Shown here in pieces: positions 1 through 4,950 of a stretch of 5,683 nt of DNA. Position 1 is the stretch's first letter; the number at the start of each line of letters is the position of its first letter. Under the pieces are notes generated by a model. That model was given only the letters and a program-made list of their open reading frames with translations. It searched no databases and was not told where the DNA came from. The stretch is from the NCBI GenBank assembly GCA_017463035.1, contig JAFTPY010000003.1:1-5683 (forward strand), read 5' to 3'. A program made the translations under genes and the position numbers. The DNA comes from Lachnospiraceae bacterium (GTDB lineage: Bacteria > Bacillota > Clostridia > Lachnospirales > Lachnospiraceae).

Positions 1-107
1 GCCTCTACGATTTTGTATTCTCCTGGTAACTGCGCTATAAAATGCTTTAACAAGCTGACCGTATCTCCGTTTTTACGGGGAGAACCGTTAAAAATTAAGG
101 TTTTCAT
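1..107 (-). CDS. NAD(P)H-dependent flavin oxidoreductase, flavodoxin fold (N-terminal fragment)
   Basis: This is the first 35 codons of a gene that continues beyond the left edge. The visible protein begins MKTLIFNGSPRKNGDTVSLL. A short hydrophobic beta strand followed by NGSPRKNGDT is the FMN-phosphate-binding loop of the flavodoxin-like / NADPH-dependent FMN reductase superfamily; the loop covers residues 7-16, and Ser/Thr after GSPRKNG usually contacts the FMN phosphate. Such proteins are cytosolic flavoproteins that reduce quinones, flavins or iron-sulfur partners with NAD(P)H. The specific substrate cannot be told from the fragment. The start is supported by an AGAGGAG ribosome binding site about 10 bases upstream. 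It lies 65 bases after the DUF5680 gene on the same strand, so it may be co-transcribed with it. The family call is fairly safe; the subfamily is unknown because the remainder, including any cysteine cluster, is missing. Confidence 0.8.
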   Translation of the reverse strand, partial: MKTLIFNGSPRKNGDTVSLLKHFIAQLPGEYKIVE

Positions 108-172
108 TCTTCACTCGCTCCTCTGCCTCTGATTCCCGGCATTTCTGACCGTAAAGTAACCGCCGGACCTCT

Positions 173-610
173 CTACTCAATGATACTTCCGTGAAAATAG
201 CATTCATAAATCTGTGTTCCCTCATAGCAAATGGTTTCGTAACCTTGAAACCAGGCAAATTCCCCCTCAACCTTGCATTCATAGGTATAACCGTCATTCT
301 CATAATGTTCCGGTCCGCGAAAGGGCTTATCCTCCGGCACTAAAAGCAGTGCTTCCTTTAAGAAATCTCCGCTAAAGTTTTCTCCGGTAACCCGGCCCAC
401 ATAATTCATGCTCCAGTATGGCTTTCCCTTAACCCAAACAGATTCTTCCCCTAAAAAATTGCCTCCGCCGAGAAAGGTATCGTAATACATATAGTCCCCC
501 TCAGAATACACCAAATCATGGGATTCCGGACGGCAGGATGTAGTTTCTGCGCCTTTTCCGGCATAGGTCTTTTGTTTGGCTTTTATTAAAAAATCAATCA
601 GTCCGTTCAT
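173..610 (-). CDS. DUF5680 domain-containing protein
   Basis: A 145-residue soluble protein with no signal peptide or membrane segment. I recognise it from memory as the DUF5680 type. The N-terminal helix (about residues 1-17, rich in Lys and Ala) leads into YAGKGAE, then a SHDLVYSEGDYMYYDTFLGG block (about 30-50), the WSMNY core (66-70), and FSGDFLKEALLLVP (about 79-92). The second half is aromatic and acidic, ending in an FQGYETICYEG-like strand. DUF5680 often occurs fused behind an XRE-type helix-turn-helix; here it stands alone at the usual domain length. No enzymatic residues are known to me and no function is assigned. A GAGGG ribosome binding site lies about 7 bases before the ATG, and the start is the only plausible one. 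It follows the ABM monooxygenase gene by 58 bases and precedes the flavoprotein gene by 65 bases, all on one strand. Confidence 0.82.
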   Translation of the reverse strand: MNGLIDFLIKAKQKTYAGKGAETTSCRPESHDLVYSEGDYMYYDTFLGGGNFLGEESVWVKGKPYWSMNYVGRVTGENFSGDFLKEALLLVPEDKPFRGPEHYENDGYTYECKVEGEFAWFQGYETICYEGTQIYECYFHGSIIE

Positions 611-668
611 TTCAAATCCCTCACAAAGTTCAATCCTATCGTTATCTATTACTCATCAGCATGCAAGA

Positions 669-968
669 TCACGCCTTCGGCTCCTCAACATACCGCTCCA
701 CCCGAAGCCGCAGCCTATACTTGTCCCGCAATTCCGCAATCTGCTTCATCATCTCCGACTTGTGATGAATATCCAATGCCTCTTGGTCTTTCCAACGGTC
801 GATTAAAAGTACCGTTTCCGCATCCTCCATGGGAAAGAAATACTCGTAACGTTCGTTTCCTTCCTCTGCGCGAATGGCATCCACAATGCCCCGTGCGGTC
901 ATTTCTTCCGCGAATTTCCGGGCGCTGCCGTCTTTGCCGGTGTAGTATAAGTTTACAATGATGCTCAT
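669..968 (-). CDS. ABM-domain putative quinol monooxygenase (YgiN-like)
   Basis: A complete 99-residue protein of the antibiotic biosynthesis monooxygenase (ABM) family, a dimeric ferredoxin-like alpha/beta fold. It opens with a beta strand (MSIIVNLYY), followed by a helix (about 15-34), a strand with YEYFFP (41-46), a strand VLLIDRW (53-59), then ALDIHHKSEMM (64-74), and ends with the strand RLRLRVERYV. The W59 plus H68/H69 arrangement is typical of this family, as in YgiN and LsrG. Members act without metal or flavin cofactors on quinols, or remove small reactive metabolites; the exact substrate here is unknown. An AAAGGAG ribosome binding site at 975-981 lies 6 bases before the ATG and fixes the start. 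A possible promoter sits just upstream, in the end of the peptidase-like gene. Its proximity to a flavin oxidoreductase two genes on is suggestive of redox work but proves nothing. Confidence 0.85.
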   Translation of the reverse strand: MSIIVNLYYTGKDGSARKFAEEMTARGIVDAIRAEEGNERYEYFFPMEDAETVLLIDRWKDQEALDIHHKSEMMKQIAELRDKYRLRLRVERYVEEPKA

Positions 969-1001
969 AGAGTACTCCTTTCATCTCTATAACTTAAGAT
1001 T

Positions 1002-1499
1002 TTAATTTTGCATGAATATCCTAATTGTTTCAAAAATTCGATTTTTGAACAGCTCTATATCACTGATATTCCTTCCAAACGGCACATGTATAAATACCAT
1101 CTTAGTCTCTAACTCATGTTCCTCAATATACTTTAATCCATTCCAATACAGCTTGTTACAAAAGGATGTCCCTGCATTATGGGAAAGCTTTGCCGGAATC
1201 CCGTTTTGTTCAAACAACATCCTTAATCGTTCACAGTTAAAGACCGTATCAAGTCGTAAATCCCCGTCTCTTGCATTCGTTTCTATGTGCACCTTATCCT
1301 TGATATTCGGTCGTTGGCCGAAACTCAGAACATAGTCAAAATGTGTCTCGGAGAGCATGCCCAGCAATAGCTCGGAATCCTTCACCTTGTCATTGGGTAA
1401 AACCAATACCGGAAAGTCTCTGAAACCATTTAAAAGCAACTCCGAGGAAGTACCTTCAAATACTGTGAGTAGGATGTTCTTCTTTTCATTATGTACCAT
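1002..1499 (-). CDS. Pyroglutamyl-peptidase I-like protein (C15 family, divergent)
   Basis: A 165-residue cytosolic protein resembling pyrrolidone-carboxylate peptidase (Pcp, cysteine peptidase family C15), which removes N-terminal pyroglutamate. What I see: an N-terminal strand NILLTVFEG (8-16), FGQRPNI (60-66) matching the Pcp GQ loop, SHNAGTSFCN (106-115) carrying the probable nucleophile C114, and MVFIHVPF (134-141) carrying the probable H138. Differences from classical Pcp: it is about 40-50 residues shorter; the GFxPFGG substrate loop near the N terminus is replaced by VFEGTSSE; and where the third catalytic Glu is expected there is D68, with E73 as an alternative. It could therefore be an active peptidase with another specificity or a relative with a different job. 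Its ATG comes 6 bases after the purN stop, with only a weak AGGG site inside the purN end, so translation is probably coupled to purN. Family assignment is good; activity is uncertain. Confidence 0.72.
   Translation of the reverse strand: MVHNEKKNILLTVFEGTSSELLLNGFRDFPVLVLPNDKVKDSELLLGMLSETHFDYVLSFGQRPNIKDKVHIETNARDGDLRLDTVFNCERLRMLFEQNGIPAKLSHNAGTSFCNKLYWNGLKYIEEHELETKMVFIHVPFGRNISDIELFKNRIFETIRIFMQN
1005..1033 (-). promoter_or_regulatory. Possible sigma-A promoter ahead of the ABM gene
   Basis: On the minus strand TTGAAA (1033-1028, 5 of 6 to the -35 consensus) is followed, after exactly 17 bases, by CAAAAT (1010-1005, 4 of 6 to the -10 consensus), with a TG directly before the -10. It lies in the last codons of the peptidase-like gene and would start transcription about 30 bases before the ABM ribosome binding site. 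The surroundings are AT-rich, so a chance match is quite possible. Confidence 0.25.
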
Positions 1500-1505
1500 A
1501 TTGTT

Positions 1506-2099
1506 TTACCCTAATGCAATCTTCCCATCTACAATATCTGCAATCACTTCCACTAAAAAACTATGCTCTCGTTCCAACACCCTTGCTGCAAGGATCTCCG
1601 GTGTATCACCTTCAAGTACCGGTACAGTGGTTTGCGCCACAATCTCACCGCTGTCATACTCGGCACTTACACGATGAATCGTGACGCCTGTCTCTGTTTC
1701 CTTTGCATCAATTACCGCCGTATGCACATTCATCCCGTACATTCCCTTCCCTCCGAATTTCGGAAGCAATGCCGGATGAATATTAAAAATGCGATTATGA
1801 TACTTCTCCAGAATAGATACATGCAACATCCTCATATAACCGGCAAGAAAAATCATATCTACCTTATATTCTGTAAGTACCGAAAGAATCTCTTCCGCCA
1901 AGGATTCTTCACTGCCGAATTTTTTTGCGCTGAGATGATATGCCGGAATCTTCTCATTATTTGCTCTTTGCAACGCCATGGAATCACCGTTGTTACTGAT
2001 AACCACGGCCACTTTAGCTTCTATCTGTTGATTCTTACAACCGTCTATAATTGCCTGTAAATCACTGCCTCCGTGAGAAGCAAATACCGCTATGTTCAT
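1506..2099 (-). CDS. purN: Phosphoribosylglycinamide formyltransferase PurN
   Basis: A 197-residue enzyme that transfers a formyl group from 10-formyltetrahydrofolate to glycinamide ribonucleotide, the third step of de novo purine synthesis, in the cytosol. From the chosen start MNIAVFASHGGSDLQ, the phosphate loop GGSD falls at 10-13, FLAGYMRML at about 84-92, and the catalytic NIHPALLP at 106-113 (N106 and H108 at the same positions as in the E. coli enzyme). D149 in EYDSGEIVAQ is the likely equivalent of E. coli D144, shifted by a GGKGMYG insertion at about 116-122. The opening could extend upstream to a TTG at 2135, but a perfect GGAGGT 7 bases before the ATG at 2099 decides the shorter form. 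Residue 13 is Asp where E. coli has Asn. No other pur gene is in view, so this is either a stand-alone purN or a paralogue. Confidence 0.88.
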   Translation of the reverse strand: MNIAVFASHGGSDLQAIIDGCKNQQIEAKVAVVISNNGDSMALQRANNEKIPAYHLSAKKFGSEESLAEEILSVLTEYKVDMIFLAGYMRMLHVSILEKYHNRIFNIHPALLPKFGGKGMYGMNVHTAVIDAKETETGVTIHRVSAEYDSGEIVAQTTVPVLEGDTPEILAARVLEREHSFLVEVIADIVDGKIALG

Positions 2100-2106
2100 T
2101 CTTTCT

Positions 2107-2112
2107 ACCTCC
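2107..2112 (-). promoter_or_regulatory. Ribosome binding site fixing the purN start
   Basis: GGAGGT on the minus strand, 7 bases before the ATG at 2099. It lies inside the longer opening that begins with TTG at 2135, so it argues for the shorter 197-residue PurN, which also begins exactly at the first beta strand of the fold. Confidence 0.8.
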
Positions 2113-2137
2113 AGGTTATCATCTTTTTTAATCAAAA

Positions 2138-2195
2138 CTTGCGTTTTTCATAGGAACTTTTGCATTTTTCTTGCGTTTTTCATAGGAACTTTGCA
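2138..2195. repeat. Direct tandem repeat, two exact 23-base copies, 32-base period
   Basis: Two identical 23-base copies lie at 2138-2160 and 2170-2192 in the 97-base gap between the membrane methyltransferase stop and purN. Each begins cttgcgttttt on the plus strand and continues cataggaacttt. Both are followed by gca (after one extra t in the first copy), so the likeness runs to about 26 bases. The sequence after the second copy, which enters the methyltransferase stop region, still matches the sequence after the first at 10 of 13 positions, hinting at a third, decayed unit. No strong stem is formed by a unit alone. Read on the minus strand, these lie just upstream of the purN ribosome binding site, so a binding-site pair or leader element is possible, as is simple slippage duplication. 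Confidence 0.85.
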
Positions 2196-2196
2196 A

Positions 2197-2781
2197 TTAT
2201 TTTGCTTTCTTTCGTCCCAAATACCGCATGGTACGTGCCCGATACTCCCGATATTCCGCTCCGCACATCTTCTCCATATGGACTTCTTCCTGCAGTATCT
2301 GTAAGTGCAACATTACCGCAGCCCACAAAGAAATGAGAAAAAGAGGGATGTTGAAAAACATCAGGCAAATTCCAGCATACATCAAATCAAAGCCCACAAA
2401 GGCCGGATTCCTGCTCCATGCATATATTCCATCGGTAACAAGCGTTGTCTTTTCCTCCGGAATTCCCACACGCCAACTGCTTTTCATGGTAACGGTAGCC
2501 AAGGCAAAGAACAGAACGCCGCTTGCACCAAGAACAAGTCCCGCAATCCGTACCGGCAGCGGCAAATAGTGCTTCACAAGGAAAATGCTTGCCACTTCCG
2601 CCACAATCACCAGAACTGTGGCAATACTCATAATCCGCTCAATCACCAGCACCTTTTTCGACTTGTTTCCCATTCCCATCTGATTGGTTTTGATGGATTG
2701 CTTTTTCTGGATGACAAGCTTTGCTATGTAAAAGGTGTAAAATGCCACCAAAAGAAAAAATGCGATTCCTTGATATATCAT
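2197..2781 (-). CDS. Membrane methyltransferase, isoprenylcysteine carboxyl methyltransferase (ICMT/PEMT) family
   Basis: A 194-residue integral membrane protein. Hydrophobic segments are seen at about 2-20, 49-69, 76-99 and 132-161 (the last probably a helical hairpin). The family signature follows the third segment: GIYAWSRNPAFVG (about 118-130; R124, N125, P126), then LQEEVHMEKMCGAEYREY (163-180), with acidic E165/E166 and paired tyrosines, and a basic tail. In ICMT and PEMT enzymes this C-terminal region binds S-adenosylmethionine and methylates a lipid or lipid-linked substrate at the membrane face. Bacteria of this kind are not known to prenylate proteins in the eukaryotic way, so the substrate is unknown. 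The start at 2781 is chosen because GGTGAGG lies 5 bases upstream and the protein then begins with its first membrane helix; a longer opening from 2817 would overlap the kinase gene. It starts 7 bases after that gene, so the two are probably co-translated. Confidence 0.83.
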   Translation of the reverse strand: MIYQGIAFFLLVAFYTFYIAKLVIQKKQSIKTNQMGMGNKSKKVLVIERIMSIATVLVIVAEVASIFLVKHYLPLPVRIAGLVLGASGVLFFALATVTMKSSWRVGIPEEKTTLVTDGIYAWSRNPAFVGFDLMYAGICLMFFNIPLFLISLWAAVMLHLQILQEEVHMEKMCGAEYREYRARTMRYLGRKKAK

Positions 2782-2786
2782 TGTTT

Positions 2787-2793
2787 CCTCACC
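2787..2793 (-). promoter_or_regulatory. Ribosome binding site of the membrane methyltransferase
   Basis: GGTGAGG on the minus strand, 5 bases before the ATG at 2781. It contains the TGA stop of the upstream kinase gene (2789-2791), so ribosomes ending the kinase sit on this site. This supports both the short start and translational coupling. Confidence 0.7.
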
Positions 2794-3460
2794 TTTCGTA
2801 CATTCTGCATCGTTCAATCACTGTATAAAATGGCAAAAGTTCCTCTTCCGAAACCTCCATCTTCGCCAAATATGACCTTCCGAATGCCTCGTCCTTCTCT
2901 TTCAGCAAAACATAGGTCCGTGCAATATCATACAGTACCGGACCCCTGCAAGCATTCATAAAATCAATCACAACTGCGCGATGATCCGCTGAAATCAACA
3001 CATTGCCGGGATGAAAATCCCCGTGTAACAATGTATTGTCCTCCGGTAAGACATCGATTTCTTCCAGCAAAGACGCCTCTGCCTCTTGTCCTGCACCATT
3101 TAACAACATATGCAAATATTCTTTATAGGACAAAACCGAAGCAGATTGTACAGATATCTCTATCAACCACTTCTTCTGCAGCCGTACAAATTCATCCAGA
3201 TAGAAACCGACCCTGTCGGGATTCTCTAAAATACATTCCAACATGGATTTTCCGACAATTTTTTCATACACAATTCCGGTTCTTCCTTCTGATTCAACCA
3301 ATTCGAATGCCTTCGGCACCGGAAAACCTAACCGCTCCACTTCCTTTGCATTCCGAAACTCCCGTTCCGCCGCTTCCTTGGGATACCCCTCATAGAACAG
3401 CTTACAAACCTTTCCGTCGCAATAATCAAACACTTCCGCCGTATTTCCTACTCCGACCAT
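2789..3460 (-). CDS. APH-like small-molecule kinase (phosphotransferase family)
   Basis: A 223-residue cytosolic protein with the kinase-like fold of the aminoglycoside phosphotransferase (APH / choline kinase) superfamily. Seen in order: a glycine-containing nucleotide loop VGVGNTAEVFDY (2-13), a lysine in VCKLFYEG (K20, probable ATP-phosphate lysine), EFRNAKEVERLG (34-45) with the helix-C acidic residue, the hinge-like VYEKIVG (64-70), the catalytic loop HGDFHPGNVL (146-155; D148 and N153), and VIDFMNACRGP (164-174; metal-binding D166). It is shorter than most APH enzymes (250-300 residues), mainly in the C-terminal substrate-binding part, so the substrate cannot be predicted and drug resistance should not be assumed. 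The ATG at 3460 overlaps the GNAT stop as TAATG, with AAGGTG a few bases upstream; the longer opening to 3505 would run back into the GNAT gene. Coupled translation with GNAT is likely. Confidence 0.82.
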   Translation of the reverse strand: MVGVGNTAEVFDYCDGKVCKLFYEGYPKEAAEREFRNAKEVERLGFPVPKAFELVESEGRTGIVYEKIVGKSMLECILENPDRVGFYLDEFVRLQKKWLIEISVQSASVLSYKEYLHMLLNGAGQEAEASLLEEIDVLPEDNTLLHGDFHPGNVLISADHRAVVIDFMNACRGPVLYDIARTYVLLKEKDEAFGRSYLAKMEVSEEELLPFYTVIERCRMYER

Positions 3461-3930
3461 TACAGCACCTTCTCCATTCCCACCTTCTGCGGTACCAGCC
3501 CGCACTTTTCGTAGAACCTCAGGGCACTTTCGTTACAGGACCACACATTTAAAGTCACATTGTAGCATCCGGATGCCTTGGCAAAGTCCAACACGTATTC
3601 ATACAACGTTTTTCCGATATGCATGCCGCGCTTTTCCTCGTCCACGCACAAATCATCGATGTAAAGCGTCTTAATATCCGTCAAAATGTTATTATTCAAG
3701 TGCTGCTGAAATACGCAAAAGGCATAACCAAGCACTTCTTCCTGCTCGTCTGTTGCTACAAACACCGGCTTCGTATCGTCCGCCAGAATGTCCATAAGCT
3801 CCGCATCGGTGTATTTCTTGGCGTTCGGCTTAAAAATATCCGGTCTGCCGTTATGATGCACCATAAGTACCTGATGTAACAACTTGTTAATCCCGTTCAT
3901 GTCTTTGTTTTCTGCCCGTCTGATGTTCAT
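3460..3930 (-). CDS. GNAT-family N-acetyltransferase
   Basis: A 156-residue protein with a single GNAT domain, transferring an acyl group from acyl-CoA to an amine. Strand 1 is MNIRRAENKDM; helix 1 holds NKLLHQVLMVHH (about 15-26). The central strands are VFVATDEQEEVLGYAFCVF (about 56-74) and IKTLYIDDLCVDEEKRGMHIGKTLYEYV (86-113). This last holds the CoA pyrophosphate motif R101-G102-M103-H104-I105-G106, in which His stands at the place of the usual middle Gly, a variant I believe is common in this branch. Motif B follows as TLNVWSCNESALRFYEKCGL (126-145). The substrate is unknown; small metabolites or protein amino groups are both possible. AGAGGT lies 6 bases before the ATG at 3930, which excludes the longer opening from 3990. 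It follows miaA by 56 bases and overlaps the kinase gene by one base. Confidence 0.88.
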   Translation of the reverse strand: MNIRRAENKDMNGINKLLHQVLMVHHNGRPDIFKPNAKKYTDAELMDILADDTKPVFVATDEQEEVLGYAFCVFQQHLNNNILTDIKTLYIDDLCVDEEKRGMHIGKTLYEYVLDFAKASGCYNVTLNVWSCNESALRFYEKCGLVPQKVGMEKVL

Positions 3931-3936
3931 TTCTCT

Positions 3937-3942
3937 ACCTCT
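3937..3942 (-). promoter_or_regulatory. Ribosome binding site fixing the GNAT start
   Basis: AGAGGT on the minus strand, 6 bases before the ATG at 3930. It selects the internal Met over an upstream start at 3990, whose 20 extra residues are basic, fit no GNAT structure, and would overlap the miaA end. Confidence 0.7.
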
Positions 3943-3986
3943 TTCCCTTTGATGTTTCAGTATGCGCGAAAAAAGGCATATCACCT

Positions 3987-4934
3987 TCACTCTATAATCC
4001 CGCGCTTTCTCGCTTCCGTCAGCATCGCATCCAGTATCGCGTCCTCGCTCTCATACTCGCCCTTATCAAACCAAAGCACTTCCCGTTCCCGCTTAAACCA
4101 GGTAAGCTGCCGCTTTGCAAAGTGTCTCGTATCCCGTTTTAAAATGTAAACCGCTTCCTCTAAGGTACATTCCCCTTGTAAATACGCCACAATTTCCTTA
4201 TAACCGAGACCCTGCATGGATACGGATTCCGGCTTACAGCCTTCCGCAAGAAGTCCCTTTACTTCCTCAACCAGTCCTTCCGCCAGCATGATGTCAATCC
4301 GCTTTTCAATCCGGTCATACAGCACCGCCCGGTCCTGGGTCAGTACAAAATAAGCACTGTTGTAGGCCGATTCCTTGCCGTGCTGCTCCTCGTTATGCTC
4401 GGAAATCTTTGTGCCGGTCTGTTTGTAAAACTCCAACGCACGAATGACACGTTTCACATTGTTAGCATGGATAGCTTCCGCAGATACCGGGTCTACCTCT
4501 GCGAGTCGCGCGTGCAGTGCCTCCGCTCCGTGCTCCTCGGCAAAGGCCGCCAGCTCCTCACGGTAAGAAGTATCTTCCTCCGTCTCGGTAAAATCAATAT
4601 CATACAAAACCGCTTGTATATAAAACCCGGTACCACCCACCAGAATCGGTACATGTCCCCGTCCGACGATTTCTCTGATCAGCCGCTTTGCTTCCGTGGC
4701 AAACCGCACCACGTTATAATCCTCCGTGGGTTCGCAAATATCAATCAAATGGTGGGTTACACCGCCCATTTCTTCTTTCTTAATTTTTGCCGTACCGATG
4801 TCCATCCGCCGGTACACCTGCATGGAATCCGCCGAAATAATCTCGCCGTTTACCGCCTTCGCAAGTTTGATGGACAGATTCGTTTTACCTACCGCCGTAG
4901 GGCCTGTCAGTATAAGTAATGGCAGTTTCTCCAT
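3987..4934 (-). CDS. miaA: tRNA dimethylallyltransferase MiaA
   Basis: A full-length 315-residue enzyme that adds a dimethylallyl group from DMAPP to N6 of A37 in tRNAs reading UNN codons, giving i6A (often later converted to ms2i6A), which improves codon pairing. Motifs are intact: P-loop GPTAVGKT (11-18); ISADSMQVYRRMDIGTAK (33-50), whose D35 is the likely general base and S36/Q38 contact A37; THHLID (60-65); VGGTGFYIQA (99-108), lining the DMAPP channel, with T101 important in catalysis; NNVKRVIRALE (158-168); MQGLGYKEI (240-248); and RHFAKRQLTWFKRE (270-283), the tRNA-contacting arginine-rich region. AAGGAG 6 bases before the ATG at 4934 fixes the start; openings to 4958 would overlap the hydrolase stop. 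It lies 16 bases after the hydrolase gene on the same strand, not directly behind mutL or ahead of hfq as in many bacteria. Confidence in function is very high. Confidence 0.97.
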   Translation of the reverse strand: MEKLPLLILTGPTAVGKTNLSIKLAKAVNGEIISADSMQVYRRMDIGTAKIKKEEMGGVTHHLIDICEPTEDYNVVRFATEAKRLIREIVGRGHVPILVGGTGFYIQAVLYDIDFTETEEDTSYREELAAFAEEHGAEALHARLAEVDPVSAEAIHANNVKRVIRALEFYKQTGTKISEHNEEQHGKESAYNSAYFVLTQDRAVLYDRIEKRIDIMLAEGLVEEVKGLLAEGCKPESVSMQGLGYKEIVAYLQGECTLEEAVYILKRDTRHFAKRQLTWFKREREVLWFDKGEYESEDAILDAMLTEARKRGIIE

Positions 4935-4940
4935 GTTCTT

Positions 4941-4946
4941 CTCCTT
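4941..4946 (-). promoter_or_regulatory. Ribosome binding site fixing the miaA start
   Basis: AAGGAG on the minus strand, 6 bases before the ATG at 4934. It lies in the 16-base gap after the hydrolase stop codon (4951-4953). Two upstream in-frame ATGs (4958 and 4949) have no such site at proper spacing. Confidence 0.75.
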
Positions 4947-4950
4947 CATC

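Noticed and set aside
136..166. Inverted repeat CCGGC / GCCGG between the DUF5680 and flavoprotein genes, as a terminator
   Set aside because: The stem is only 5 pairs with a loop of about 21 bases, and no run of T follows on the minus strand.
88..303. A 71-codon leftward frame overlapping the DUF5680 end and the flavoprotein start
   Set aside because: It is in another frame from two better-supported genes, lacks a ribosome binding site, and has an Arg/Glu-rich unlikely composition.
715..984. A second leftward frame overlapping the ABM gene, beginning MKGVLYEHH
   Set aside because: Its ATG overlaps the ribosome binding site of the ABM gene, it has no site of its own, and the ABM frame explains the DNA fully.
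1563..2060. A 165-codon open frame on the plus strand
   Set aside because: It is antisense to purN, with a Cys/His/Tyr-rich product resembling no family.
2138..2195. The repeat pair as a CRISPR fragment
   Set aside because: Only two units are present, separated by about 9 bases rather than a 30-base spacer, and no cas gene is in view.
2305..2961. A 218-codon open frame on the plus strand
   Set aside because: It lies antisense to two well-recognised genes (the membrane methyltransferase and the kinase), has no ribosome binding site worth naming, and its protein is a basic, His/Asn/Pro-rich mixture without fold signals.
2789..3460. Aminoglycoside resistance gene
   Set aside because: Only the general kinase motifs are shared; the substrate-binding part is short and unlike known resistance enzymes, and no mobile element is nearby.
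3961..3985. TATGC / GCATA hairpin between miaA and the GNAT gene, as a terminator
   Set aside because: It has only 5 pairs, and the T run sits in the loop instead of behind the stem, so termination is not expected.
4380..4919. A 179-codon open frame on the plus strand
   Set aside because: It is wholly antisense to miaA motifs; its composition is that expected from the reverse complement of a coding gene.
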